DNA of 64,000 bases from Linum tenue (GCA_946122785.1 CAMGYJ010000006.1:744001-808000); one strand, 5' to 3'; positions 11,527 through 24,219 are shown, counted from the stretch's first letter. The notes: a model not told the origin generated them from the sequence alone. Made by a program: numbers and translations.

Positions 11527-13864
11527 TCAGTCTTCCTCCGATATATGGAAAAGGAACTTGGGGAGAGAGGCAATTCGAGGGAGCTGAAGCAGGAGATCCC
11601 CGAACGAGTCTCTTCTTGACATCCCTGATGGAGCCTTTAAGCTCGACGAAGCAACATCCTTCATGTTGTTACCTTCCGACGGTTTGAATTCAGGCAACAA
11701 CAAAGATCCGTTTGGTTGATTCAGCTGGAAAACCGAGTCATTGCTGCTGTCCTCTCCGATAGTCTGCAGATTCTGCTGTGAAGAAGAGGTGGGGTCCTTC
11801 TGCAGGAGGCAGCAGAGAGAGTTGACCCTAGCCATTAGCCTCTTCTCATCTGAGGATGTTGTGTTTTGGGTGTCGCTTAGGAGGTATTGAGCTATGTCTG
11901 CCAATATCTCTTGGCATTCTTCTCCATCTGCGGACAGCGATGATGTATTGCCGGAGTTCATCTGGCCTGAAATACAGTTTCCAATGTGGTTCATGAGATC
12001 GCTCATGGACATTGAAGGTGTAAGGCCCGGTACTTTTATCTGATCCCAATTCCTGGGTGCTCGTGAATCAACAGACTCAAAGTTTCCCCTTCCTTCAATC
12101 GCATGATTATCCATCACTGATAGGAACAATTACAAACAAGCAGTTAACTCACAAACATGTAACATCAGTGAGATGTATGAACAAATTCTTCATTGTTCGG
12201 TACGCATAAAAAAAACTACCAGTCCCCCTAACATGTTATATAAAGAAGCTGATATCATACCTGAGCTGGGAGAGGGAGCTTCACGGGACATGAGTTCTGA
12301 TGTTGTACCGGTATGATCCCCTCGATCCATCTCCGAGGATGAATACCCAGCAGATGGTGAAGCCAGATTTTGGAAGCCAGCTGCTGCAAACGCTGAACCT
12401 CTTCCATTTTCCACTTGGTCAACTTCTTGATCGTTGGATTCATCTAGCTCACTAAAGACATCTGCCCGCTTTTCAAAATAGGGTGAATCTACAACTATCT
12501 CTGGTTGCTGACTCAAGAAGTTCAACCGCATATCACACTGTATCAGCTTCTCAAAGTGTTTGTTCAACAGCCCTTGTGGGCATTGAAGAAAATGCTGCCT
12601 GCAAGCACGCATATGTAAAAACATAGCATTACAAGATTGCAACTTTGAGGCATGGGAGGGAACATATGATATTCTACCATAGCAAATGACCCAAAAGAGC
12701 AAACAAAGTACGCTGCAATCGATAAGCAAGTGGCCCTAAGAAGGAAACATGATATTCTAACAGAAATAGGGTAAAGAGCAATACTAGTGTAAGGAATCAA
12801 TCAAAATCTTACTTGTGTAAGCTGGCCTGTCCATTGTTAAAATCTGCAGTGGCCTGCCACAAAGTGTGCTTCCGGGGCTGTGGATTAGTTTCCCTGAAGA
12901 AAAGGGGCTGTCTAGCAAGCTGCACAACGTCCACCATCTCCCAGAGTCAATGAGATAGATCCATCCCAGCATTATACTTACCAACAAAGACGAAAAAAGT
13001 TCAGAACTTTACCACGACATTCAAAGTTCCAGGTCCATCTTCTGGGCAATTGGCCTTGAGACCCATGATATCAGACCACTGAATTTCTATCTTACTCTTG
13101 AGACCACCATCAAGAATTTCCCACACGAGCTTATGCTTGGCAAAGTAACATTTGGCCACCAACTCCCCCTCGTACCTCGCCGTATACTGTCAAAGAATCA
13201 ACATTTAATCAAAAAAATCCACCCCATTAAATCAGAAGAAAAACCAGATCAATCACAGTAAAGCCTTGAATTGTACCTCCCATGACCCAATTCTCAGCAC
13301 GGATGCCGGGAAATTCGAAGCCTTCAGCTTATCACTCAGCGGTTTGTCCTTCTTCGCTCCAGAGCTTGGTTTGTCACTCTGCTGAGCTTCCGCCGGCTTC
13401 GAAGCAACACCCCCCTGAGAGAGCTTCATCTGAATCAAATCCAACAGCGACGGGCTCTTCCTCAGCCGCAACCCCAGAGGACTCGGCTCATCGAGTGGAT
13501 TGTATTGCGCCGGCGGCACGGGAAATGCATTAGCACCGGCACCCCACTGTACCCAGATCACAAATCAACAAACAAAAACATCAAAACCCCCTCAAGTCCG
13601 CGACCTCAACGAATTGTTCAGAAAATCTAAAATGGGCTTCCCCTAATTTTGACTTCGCGTGGGGCGGGAGGAGAGAAAAGATTAAAAGCTGAAAACCTGT
13701 TGAAGAGTCTTGGATCGCTTGTTGAGAGGGCCATACTCTTCCTCCAAAGTGTCCTCGACGATCTCCAGCTTCACCGGCGCATCCTTGCTCCCAATCGTCG
13801 ACGACAGGGATCCAGTTCCGGCGGCAGCCGGGAAGTTCTCCGATTTCATCAACTGCACCATCAA
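11527..13864 (-). CDS. ASG1-like protein (At2g24100/At4g30780 family)
   Basis: Six exons: 13864-13697, 13546-13277, 13186-13013, 12919-12813, 12598-12261 and 12116-11527, all with GT/AG borders and matching phase, encoding 548 residues. The start MMVQLMKSENFPAAAGTGS and LEIVEDTLEEEYGPLNKRSK match the plant family of Arabidopsis ASG1 (ALTERED SEED GERMINATION 1), as far as I remember it. The middle has a globular segment (YTARYEGELVAKCYFAKHKL, then IEIQWSDIMGLKANC, then GPGTLNVV) that could be a PH-like or TUBBY-like fold. The C-terminal 300 residues are Ser/Gln-rich and probably disordered. Biochemical function is not established; Arabidopsis ASG1 is linked to germination and stress. G-box/ABRE motifs upstream agree with ABA control (inference). 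Confidence 0.8.
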
Positions 13865-15360
13865 CCTCTTATCTACCTGGCGATTGCGGAGTATTGAGCT
13901 CCAGGAAAATTTGGGACTGGATATGGAACAAATTTCCCCCCGAGAAAATCACCGCTGAGATAGAGAGAGTAATTTTCCAGGAAAGGAGCGTTTGTTTTCT
14001 GTTTGGTGGGTTTTTTTATTTTTGGGATCTGAGGAATTCTGGGGAAAGACGATTCTCGGGAAAACCCTAGGAAAGGAGGGTTGGTTTTTTAACGGTGGCG
14101 TTTCCGGCGGAGAGCACGTGCGGAGAACCCGCGTACGGAAGTCGGAGACCGACTCGCACGTGCTGTTTTTTTTTTTTTTTTTACTGCGTCCTTTGGATTT
14201 TCCAGGTTCATTCCCCCCTGGGAGGGTTCAACAACCGAGAATGATCAGCCGGTCCGGTTCGACCTAAATTGAATTCGTAAGCACATTTAATTTCATTCTG
14301 TGTTTTTATTTTTGAGCAGATTTCTACATAACATATGATCTAATCGAAGTATCACCTCGAGTTGATATACCAATACGTCCCGGATATTGATTTGTACCTG
14401 CGATCCAACCCGAAAACATGATATGGATTAACCGGGTTGATACGGGACCCATTTGGTTCACGGGGCTGGTTGATTTCGTACTTTCTGACGGAAACTTAAA
14501 GGAAAATAATAACATTCACGTGCTGGCCGACACGTAAGAGTCTGTTTTGGATAAAATGGGCGGGTCCCACGGTCCATAGTTCTTTTTTGTCGTATTAAAT
14601 GACGGCGGTGGTTGGTCGGTTTGGACACGTGGCGTCTGATCTGGCGGTAGCTTCGAGAACTTCGACACGTAAGCTGGATGCCAAAATTTGGGTACGCCTA
14701 CTTTGCATCAAGTGGCGTGATACTCTGTGGTCGGCCTCACTTTATGCAGTGTGAGGTCGCATCTCTTTCCGCCGTCCGTCCGCACGAAGTCGCCGGACGA
14801 CCAATCAAATCCAGATGGAATTTCATTTTGTCTTTTTTTTTTTTTGGTTCCAAAGTGTTTATTAAATAGTTAAATTAATAATGGGTGGTGGAATTTTATA
14901 TTGTTGTTATGTTAACGAGGGAGTGGATAAGGTTGAAACATGCCAGGTATTTTCCTACTAAGAAACTATGGGAGGCCAGCAAATTAATGATAAGTATAGT
15001 GCATAAACCATCGTCATTGAAGTCCAAGAAGAAGGACGACAGCACCATTTTGATTTGTATCATATTGTTAACTATTAGAACTAATCATCAAAGGGTTTTG
15101 TTTTGTATATTTGACATCCAATAAACACCCTGAATGAACCATTTTTTCCAAGGGTTAATTCTTAACTGCCATGGTATGGCAGGACAAGTGCAGTGAATTG
15201 GAAGAAGCAAAAGAAACCAGCTAAAACTGATCATCCTGTGTTGTAACAGAATTACAAAGAACAATGCATCAAGATTGAAGAGAAGTTCTGACCCTTGTGC
15301 ATAAACTGTTAAGCAAGCGGCCATGGATTCCAGTATTGTCTACTAACGAGACTGTGAAAT
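13865..15360. other. ASG1-like promoter and spacer
   Basis: This spacer separates the start of the ASG1-like gene from the 3' end of the L35 gene; both are on the minus strand. It holds a T-run (14166-14182), several CACGTG motifs (separate entry) and no credible ORF. Confidence 0.6.
14115..14631. promoter_or_regulatory. Cluster of G-box/ABRE motifs upstream of the ASG1-like gene
   Basis: Palindromic CACGTG cores occur at 14115, 14157, 14517 and 14626. The last lies in ACACGTGGC, a perfect ABA-response element on the plus strand. ACACGTAAG also occurs near 14529 and 14662. They lie 250-770 bases upstream of the minus-strand start at 13864. bZIP and bHLH factors bind such cores. Regulation by ABA is inference. 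Confidence 0.55.
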
Positions 15361-16942
15361 CTACTTTGCCAATCTGTTCACTTTCAGGTACGGCAGTGCA
15401 CCGATCACGTTATCGTAGTCGCTCCGGCTGACCTCGTGCTGTTTCAGAACAAAGAGAGAGCAAGAGATGGTTGAGAGAGGGAAGCTATTGTATATGCCAG
15501 GAATGGAAGTAAACACAGTGGATATAGGCACTAGCATTGAATAGAAAATTACACAAATGGCTAGCTAGTTCCAATGGCTAATTTCGGGCTAATGAGATAG
15601 GAAGTTGGAGGCAAATCAATTGGTTTAAGCTAAGAACTGCAGATACTAGAACCAGATACAGTGCAAAAAGATGAACAGGATGGGTTGTACAGAGTCATAT
15701 GCACTTTTAGAGCATCCTCTCAATTCTTCTATCTTCTGAAGCAAGAAAGATTCCCGTATTTCCCGGGACTTACCAGAAGAAGCATAGGCAGATAGAGACC
15801 ATATCAATAGCCAAAGAGCAGTAGATATCAGGACATATCACAATCAAATATTATCCACTAGAAAAAAGCTAAGTGGATAACAGAATTGATTGAACCTTAG
15901 AGCAGCGATATAAGGATATCACAATCAAATATTTCTCCACTGCAAAAAGCCAAGTGCATAGCAAAATTGATGGAAGCAAAGCTCCATGCTCTTTTCATAC
16001 TCGGTAACTAACTCCACATATGTTTTCTCAAGGTTGCAAGGAGCAAACAGAGAGTCAGAAAGCTCTCTAGTCCAGTACTTGGAGTTGCCTTCATCGGAAT
16101 TTCTAGTGCCGCTAGCATCAACATCTTCAACACATGTATTCCAACCTACAACGTGAAAGCTTTGTAGTATCTACAGTCCATTTTAGACTTGTTTGAAGAT
16201 TTCTTTCAGCTTGCTGTCAGACAGATTTCACTAAAAAGCTCCCTTTTCTCCAGCAAAGCTAACGGATTATACTAAATGCTTATGATTAAGCAGTAGGAAT
16301 TCAATGAAAGCAGCCTTTTCCAAGTTTCAACCAGGAATCATCCAACAAGTAAATGCAACCAGTAGGGAACATTCAACTAACTGGAAACTCGGTTCTTCCT
16401 CACAAAGGGGGTAATTGCCTTAGACCCTCGTTCAGAACACAATAACTAAAGCCATAAATCCTGAACTAGAAACAATGCAAGACAAAAATGTTTTCTGTCA
16501 AAAAAGGAACTAACCATTTTGGATAGGCGCAATTTCCTCTTGGTATTCTTCTTAGCCAGCAAATGCTGCTTCCCAGCTCGCCTCCTCACTATCTTCCCTC
16601 TTCCCGTCACCCTGAACCTCTTCGCTGAGGCCTATTAACAAACACCTTAGCTTCGTTCTCAAACACCACCAACAAAACCAGACCAAACTGAGAATTCACC
16701 TTATGGGTCTTCATTTTGTACCCTTTGGCAGCGAAGACGGTGAGAGATTGGAGCCTCTGAGACAGCGAGGAGACGGGGCATGGCTTCGACGAAAGAACTG
16801 CGAGAGAACCCGATATGCTGTGCGTGGAACTGAGCTTCAGCGAGCTGCGGGAATTGGCGAACGAGATAAGTCGGGTTGAGCTACAAGAGACTCGGGCTGG
16901 ACAAACCCTTGCATTGACTGACATGAAGGTTAGAGAAGCCAT
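15361..16942 (-). CDS. RPL35: Plastid 50S ribosomal protein bL35c
   Basis: A component of the large subunit of the chloroplast ribosome. Exons are 16942-16700, 16631-16515 and 15438-15361, phase 0 at both junctions, giving 145 residues. Residues 1-70 are Ser/Arg-rich with few acidic residues, a typical chloroplast transit peptide. The mature part starts about [17 protein letters not shown] and carries the bL35 signature with [20 protein letters not shown] and [14 protein letters not shown]; the last exon reads [18 protein letters not shown] and ends at KVNRLAK. The second intron is long (1,076 bases) and holds a degenerate tandem repeat. In Arabidopsis this gene (At2g24090) sits next to ASG1 (At2g24100), as here. 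Confidence 0.92.
15815..15982. repeat. 84-base imperfect tandem repeat in an L35 intron
   Basis: Units start AGAGCAGTAGATATC at 15815 and AGAGCAGCGATAT at 15899. Both go on with ATCACAATCAAATATT and a CCACTNNAAAAAGC block. It lies wholly in the second intron of the L35 gene. Confidence 0.6.
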
Positions 16943-17446
16943 AGCCGTGGATTTTCTGCTCGTGTTCTGTTTTACCCTCAGGGAATGAGAATTGGAGAGG
17001 GAAACGAAGAAAGAGGAGAGGGGAGTGGATGACGCGAAAATGTAGAATATGGATAGAGGATGAGGTGAACTTTTTAGTCCTCAAAACTTTTATTTTGCTG
17101 CATTCTAGGACTTTCCCTATGAGTTGTGCAAAATGACTATCTTGATAGTGATCTTCTATTGTAATTTACATCCAATTCGAGTAGAGTAAGATTACCAAAC
17201 ATTACGATTTTTCAGGAAAAAGACTGTTCTTTTCACAAGAGAACAATTAAAATTACATTGGGTAGGCTTCGGATTCTTCATTACAAGATGGATTTATTTT
17301 GAAATCCTCGACATTTCATGGACAGAAGAAACAGAAAAGCTTGGGAAGAATCTTCAGCTGGAAGAGGCCATGCTGGTCGCTGGTTGCCTGCGGAAGGTTC
17401 CATACTGGGGAGGATCTCGACCGAAATGGCATCATCTGTGCCCATT
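16943..17446. other. L35 promoter and NUP43 3' region
   Basis: A 504-base spacer between two minus-strand genes. It should contain the L35 promoter and leader on the left and the NUP43 3' UTR on the right. No clear TATA box was seen, which is common for plastid ribosomal protein genes. Confidence 0.5.
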
Positions 17447-19349
17447 TTAAGGCCTTGATACTATGGCTATGGATTCCCATTCCAAACTACAAATTACCTC
17501 CTGCATTGGCACCAAATGTGTTCATTGAGTAAAACCCTCTCTAATGTTAAAAAATAAGCGATTCAGGGTAGAGGATGATCTGAGTATACCGAAGGGTTTT
17601 GTCGATCAATGTCCAAGCTGTTGATGGCACATGGTTCTGCCAGAAGCTCTGTAGGTTCTTCGCCTATAAATGGCGAAGGATTCCAAACAGAAGAAAGTCT
17701 AAGTATCAAGTTTTTGGCATTAGAGTTTCAGGTATGAAAAGAGAGAGTAGAAGGCATTCATTCGTTACCTTGCTCAATGACTCCAAGGATCCCATCTTCC
17801 GAGCAGAACATGGCAGGCAGGAGTTTCGAGGATGAGAAATTGTTCATTGAAGACTTAGTATAGGAGTCGTACTGAACCTCCCAAACCTCACTCTCGGATA
17901 ATGACTGAGCTGCAGTATCACTACCAGTTCCTGAGAGGATAATGGGTTGCTGTTGGTATCTCAAGTCCCATGCGAATATAGTTCCTGCAGAACCTCCAGC
18001 CTACAAGATAATACTAAAATTAGATGTGAACACCATGAGAGAACTACGGATAACAAAAAGACCATAGCTTCGACTAAGGAATAAACGAGCAATTTCTATA
18101 CCACATACTACACAAATAATAAGGACCCTGGAAGCACCTCTAACACCCTCATTCTTTCTCAAAGATGGACACATTATAGCTTATCGGTTACTAGGCTGCA
18201 CCAATTTCTCACACAAGATTGTTCCGCCCTAATTCTATAGCTTCATGAGCTCCAAAAATATATCGCTTAACCAAACTAAGCTATCTATCAACAGAGAAGG
18301 CAACACCTAAGAGCTAAGAGACGATACACGGCCCTAAAAGCTGGCATTTCAAGCATGCTATGGCAAACATGCAAGCAAGACACAAGCAACAATATGGCTC
18401 TAATATGTCAAGGCACAACAAGCACAAGCCTTTAGCCTCCAATAGTACGCAGAGCTTTTCGAAACTGCCATTATCGATTCACTACCACCATATTCATTCT
18501 ACCACAAGCCCATGGGGGAGTATTCATGTCTTACCAGACAGGTGTGCTTCCTAGACGGATGAACATCAATAGAATGTATGATCCCAGAAGTTCTTCCCTT
18601 CTCCCTACATAATCAATCAAACAAAACCAAGTCACTAAGCAAGAAACATCGTACCTTTCGGTCCAGTAACCATTGAACACCCAACCAGCAGATTCAAAAC
18701 ATTTCCAGGAAAAAACAACTCACAAGTTCCCTTTGAACTGAGCAACAGCAGAGCCAGGCCGCCGGAGGTCCCACCACTGCAACCCAAACCCACACCCGCC
18801 GGTCACAAACTCCGTCGGCGAAGCCCACTTCACCGCCGTATACGAAACCAAACCGTTCCCATCGAACACCTTCCTGTAACTCCCATCCAAAACCCTAACC
18901 AAATTCACCCTCCCGTCCTCCCCAACGCTGACGCACTCGTTGCTCCCGCCGTCCATCAAATCCACCCCGTTGATCCGCCCCATATGAAACCCTTTCCCAT
19001 CCGCGGCTACAGACACCTCCGACCGAAACGCCGACGAGGGGTCCTGCGCTTCGGCGGCGCTGAAGACGTGGAGCGACCCGGAGACGGTGGAGGCGACGGC
19101 GAACGAGTGAGTCGACTTCAGCGAGGAAATGCGGGAGGGAGGAGCCCACGAGGAGACGAGGTCGAGCGCCTTCGATTCTTGGTCCAGGGAGTGGACTTCC
19201 AGAGATGGAGAGTCGGCGTCGGTGTCGAAGAAGGCCACGATGGCGGATTGCTGGAGCGGGGAGACGGACGGAAGCCATCGGATCGCGTCGACGTACTTGG
19301 ACTGCGGGAGTCTGTGGATCTGCGTTTGGGGAATGCCGATTACCGACAT
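17447..19349 (-). CDS. NUP43: Nucleoporin NUP43
   Basis: A WD40-repeat subunit of the Nup107-160 (Y) complex that scaffolds the nuclear pore. Five exons: 19349-18724, 18604-18535, 18000-17769, 17663-17590 and 17500-17447, with 351 residues in all. The start is MSVIGIPQTQIHRL. WD-type strands include GRINGVDLM, SVGEDGRVNLVRV, FGLQWWDLRRPG, GTIFAWDLRYQQQPIIL and MFCSEDGILGVIEQG. The last two small exons supply EEPTELLAEPCAINSLDID and EVICSLEWESIAIV, which are conserved in plant NUP43. Reading through intron 3 would meet a TGA at 17758, but a good GT donor at 17768 and the conserved sequence after splicing show that the gene is intact. Confidence 0.92.
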
Positions 19350-20859
19350 TGTTAGGGTTCTACTGGTTTCCTTACGAGAAGAAGCTCCTGGCCTTGACTT
19401 GAAGTCAAACTACAGAGGTTTTTGCCGGGGTTTCTGCCGCGGATTACAAGTAAATCGTCTGTTGTTCTAGCGTTTTCAAGCAGAGACCGGCAGGAGCTTT
19501 AGCGGCTTTCATTTGGGCTCCACTTAGTGGTAAGCTGGCTTTCATTTGGGCTTTAGTGAGAGTTGGGCTACACTTGGTGGTAACTCCTGCAAGAGTTGGG
19601 CTCGCCATTATACATAACATATGACCATTTTTTTTTACCCCGAGTTCTTTGGCCTTTGGGTATGAACAAAATTGTTATCTATCATCGGATATGTTGATAA
19701 GGTGTAATTTAGTCGTGATAAACTAACTTCTACGTTCGCAATATAACTAACATCATTTACATTCTTTGATCGTGTAGTTTGAACAGGTAACGATTGGAAA
19801 ATGAATCCTCGTTGCATAAGGATTAGAGTTATGGCGTCAAATCTTAAGTTCAAATAAGGATGTATGTATTTCAAATTACGTACTACAATAACTACGTACT
19901 ATGCTCTAGTTGTAGATGAGTTTGGATAACGAGATGGGAAGGCTACTTGAACTGAAGTTGAGATGAAAAGAAGATGAATTTCTAAAGAAAAATATTAGAG
20001 GTATACTTTGAACTTCTGTTTATGATATGTCGATGTAACTAGTAGAACAACTTATTACACCAAACATGAATATCTTTGAGCTCAAGTCTAGTGAAATCAT
20101 TTCATAAAACTTTGGGATCTAAAATTTCCCTCGTGAAGTGATAGATTGATCATATCTGTGGCTGGCCCTAATCCGGCAAGTGCAACCCATCATTTGTCTC
20201 TTTCCAACGAAAGAAAAATACAAATTTTTTTGGACATACACCTATGAACTATGACGACATATTCCACTCTCAAATTTTTGTAGCCGTTGAAGTGTTAACC
20301 TAGTTGGGACTTGACTTTGTGCCAATAAATTAATTGTCTTTTTTACAATGATATATGTACATAATTAATAATTGTACTAGTAAAAATATAGCACACGCCA
20401 AAACTATGTATAGGCAGGTCTTTTGTAAATATGAAAGAAAACAACCGGTTGCACCAAATCACACACTAATTGGCCGGTCTTATATACATATAATACACCG
20501 CTATCGCTTGTAAATAATCAATTACGAACTTCAATTTTCATCTAAATAATTGAGCTACATGTCCTTTTATTCGAATTTCTGTTTTCAGTAGCCCAACTTC
20601 TCGAAGGACAACTCCATTGTTATAGGCAAACTCTAATCTCACGAGACCACACAAAATATGTTTGCCTTAGATTCTCCTAACCACATGCCTCCAACAAAAA
20701 AGTTTTCACAATGATAGTTTGATTCAAACACAAAATCTTTGCACTCACCAAGTTCTCCATCTAAAAAAATTAAATTGTGTGGTCGATTTTCGAACATTTA
20801 GTCGAATGATGGATCCAAAGCCCAGTCATTGATCCTCTTTTTGACCATGTTTAGAAGGA
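19350..20859. other. Intergenic, left of the Mutator-like element
   Basis: It starts with the NUP43 promoter, where no TATA box is obvious. The rest is AT-rich with only short ORFs. No gene or transposon end was recognised up to the 10-bp target duplication at 20850-20859. Confidence 0.5.
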
Positions 20860-22162
20860 GGGTTAATTGCAAGTTTGGTCACTGGGTTTACAAAAGAGGT
20901 TCACGTTTGGTCACTAAAAATATTTAAATTCATTCGTGGTCACTAAAATTTGTTCAATAGTTCGAATTCGGTCACTCTCCGTCCAAGTCCGTTAACTTTC
21001 GCTGATGTGGCAGTCAACTTTAAAAATTGACCGTTAAATGACTGATGTGGCAATTAAAAAATAATAAAATATTTTACTATTTCCACGTCATTTTCACAGT
21101 AAATAAAAAAATAAAAATAAAGAAAACCCAGAAAATAAGGTAAAATACTTCTAGCCTCTCTTACATTCTGATCGGCGGTTTTCCGGCCAAAGATCCCTTC
21201 ACCTCCTCTCTTCTCCATCCGGATATTCCTCCCAGAATCCGCACTAAACCCTCGGCCCCAGATTTGAAGCTCTGTTCCAAAGGTAACCCCTCAACAACAA
21301 CAACCCCGATTCCCCTCGACGAACAGATCTCAATGTCGGCATAGCCCGGAACCCGCCGCCAGTTCTTGGAGATCTTCGCCCTCTCCGCCATCATCTGCTT
21401 CTCTTCTTTTGCGACAACACCTCCCTCCACTACCTCCCGGTCTCCTTCAATCATGCCATATCATGCCATTGGAGCAACTACGCCGTTCTTCGCGTTTTTA
21501 ATCATTTGCAAGAAGGAATTGACGGAGGTTTATTTGGCGTTGGTGCCGCTTGTTTTAGTATGAATCAATATGAAGAGAGAGAGGTAGGATTGAAGAGATA
21601 TGGGTGTTTGTCTCAACCTAGGTTTCTCTTTTTGGTTCTGTAAATTGGAAGAGAGGAGGGGGATGGAAAGGGGTGGGTTTGGGGGATTTCTATTTGGTAA
21701 AGGCCAGTGAATTAGTGGTAGGGTTGGGGCCTTGGAAGGATGAGATATACTGAAGGAGAGAGGGAAAAAGAAGGAATTGAGTGGATGATGAGGAAGACGG
21801 TGATCGGGAAGTTGAATTTTGGGTGAACGAAGATTCGGTGGAGAAGAGAGGAGGTGAAGGGTTCTTATTTTACCTTATTTTCTGATTTTTCTTTTATTTT
21901 TTTATTTATTGTGAAAATGATGTGAAAATAGTAAAATATTAAATTTTATTTATTTTATTATTTTTTAATTGCCACGTCAGTCATTTAACGGTCAACTTTT
22001 AAAGTTGACTGCCACATCAGCGAAAGTTAACGGACTTGGACGGAGAGTGACCAAAGTCGAACTATTGAACTAATTTTAGTGACCACGAATGAATTTAAAT
22101 ATTTTTAGTGACCAAACGTGAACCTTTTTTGTAAACCCAGTGACCAAACTTGCAATTAACCC
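20860..22162. mobile_element. Mutator-like element with long TIRs (Pack-MULE candidate)
   Basis: A 1,303-base element bounded by inverted repeats that start GGGTTAATTGCAAGTTTGG on both strands and stay similar for about 290 bases. It is flanked by a perfect 10-base target duplication, TTTAGAAGGA, at 20850-20859 and 22163-22172. TIRs of this length with a 9-10 bp duplication are characteristic of Mutator-like elements. The interior (about 21149-21867) is more GC-rich than the TIRs and has no transposase. Its left half, read on the plus strand, carries a Pro/Thr/Ser-rich stretch followed by GTRRQFLEIFALSAIICFSS, with one in-frame stop just before. This could be a captured piece of a host gene. 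Confidence 0.85.
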
Positions 22163-24219
22163 TTTAGAAGGATTCGACATTCTAGCTAAATTTCATCACA
22201 ATCTCTCTACTAGTTTATAGCCTTTTGCTAAAATATTCAAACCCACACTCATATGGCCATATCCCTTTAGATTATGTACCTCCAAATCACCCATTTGCCC
22301 ATTTCTTTTTGGAGTCTCGAAAGGTCAAAGTGATCATTCATGGCAAAGGGAACTCATATATGGTCTAGCTATCGAGTTCCTACGCACATGAAATGGGTCC
22401 AAGTGGCCTAACAATACAGAAGAACTCATGATCAATACCTTTCCTCATAACATTGGCAAACCAACACCTACATAGGATAGTAGCAAAGATGCTAGTCAGT
22501 TGTGGCATGTAGTCATCAGTTGCGCTTTCCATTTTCAGCCATCGAGAACATTGATCACAACGTCGATTGTTGACATGTAGCAAAGATGCTAGTCAGTTGT
22601 GGCATGTAGTTATCAGTTGCACTTTCCATTTTCAGCCATCGAGAACATTGATCACAACGTCGACTGTTGACATGTAGTCTCATTTTGTGTTATTAGTAAT
22701 TAACAACTCGGTCATCTCCAATTTAATATGATAATTACAAATTTTATAATAGATTATGTCGACATATGACAATGAATTTCACCGGCCATCAATAATTTTG
22801 GCATTTTCTTATGAGTGGTTAATTTGTTATGTTTATTTCTAACAAACACATGTTTCCAAAACATAAAACAACTGAATTGAAAATCAATTACTTGTTGCTT
22901 GTATAAAAACTACAGTTAAAAAGAGATGGGAAAAGACAAATACTACTATTTCATCACAACCGGGACTCAATTTGTCCAAACAGAAGCACATGAACACAAT
23001 ATCTTCATTATTTTTGGATTAACCACACTAAGCCGTCTTTTATGTGTATTCCTACTTCCTAGTGATGCTCAAAATTTTAACCTTGAGCATACATTTTTTA
23101 TATGTGTGTTGTTCCCACTATTGAAACCAATTGGGTGATGAATATGATCATTGTAATCTTAATCAATGAGGTCTAACTATGCTCATTGATATTATCATTC
23201 AAACATTACCACTATGTTAAATCGTTAACTATGTACTACAATAATAATACAGTTACGTTGATGAGAGTTATCCTTACCATATTTCCATTAGATCAATCGA
23301 TCGGGATAGAACTATCCTCGCCCTCGGTAAGCTCGACGCTTAACATGATACTGTTACATGGATAGTTGTGTTGAAATCGCGCGGTTCCGAGATCCACACT
23401 GTAAACTAGCAAAGACTTTCGAACCGAGTCCACCTAAAAACTTACCGGTTACCAACACCGGTGCGCCAAAGTCCTCTGAAGCAAACGATTTCGCCTCGTC
23501 TTATCACAAACCCATTTCGATACTTGCCATCACTCGGACTTACCTCGATAGACCAAGAGATCACCGTACTTTGTACCGACTCAAATACTGAATTATACGT
23601 CGACAAGCTTTCACACGCACTCTATCGTGTTCTCTAAAACGCGGTTAACTATAGCAACACGAATCGAACCCGACGGATAATGCCCTAGAGGATGATGAGA
23701 TGGGCAAAAAAAAAAAAAGGGCTGAACAGAGTAGACAGGAAGAATGGTGGGGAAATGAGAGGTCTGAATTTTGCCTCCACCAACCCCAAAAACTTTTCAT
23801 TCTTCCCTTCCAAACCCTTTTGTTTGCACATAGGCCTAATTGCCTCCAAAAACCTTACCCTTATCCTATCAAGTATCAACCACCACCATCTTCTTCATTC
23901 TCATTCCCCCTCCTCCTTCTTCCTCCCCCTTTTTTTTCCCCTTCTTTTTCTTTCTGTCAATTTTAACTGTCTCTCCCTTTTCTCAGTCATCGCCAGCAAA
24001 GACTCCATTGTTCATTTGCTGTTCACAAGCATTACTTGGACCAAGTAAAAGGGAGGATTGATTCTGGTTGGTGGGTTTTTGGCCACGCAGAGAAGGGAAA
24101 GATTCAGATTCTTCGATTAACTCAAGAAGCTAATTCATATAATATAGTTCTCATCGTCTTGCTGGGTTTGGAAAGTTAAGAGTATAAGTTGAGCTCTTCG
24201 ATAGTGAGGATTAACAGAA
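22163..24219. other. Intergenic: spacer, tandem repeat and TSS promoter/leader
   Basis: The left part is AT-rich and includes a 97-base tandem duplication. About 23280-23690 is a block of higher GC that does not match anything I recognise and has no long ORF. From about 23880 the sequence becomes very CT-rich, which suits the 5' UTR and promoter of the long CLU/TPR gene starting at 24220. Confidence 0.5.
22481..22674. repeat. 97-base direct tandem duplication
   Basis: Two copies, 22481-22577 and 22578-22674, each beginning TAGCAAAGATGCTAGTCAG and ending TTGACATG. Only a few bases differ, so the duplication is young. Confidence 0.85.

Noticed and set aside
17758..17770. Apparent stop codon truncating NUP43
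   Set aside because: A GT donor lies just before it, and two further exons restore the conserved C-terminus in phase.
21161..21454. 97-codon minus-strand ORF inside the Mutator-like element as a gene
   Set aside because: No recognisable domain, and the opposite strand of the same segment looks more protein-like; best treated as element interior.
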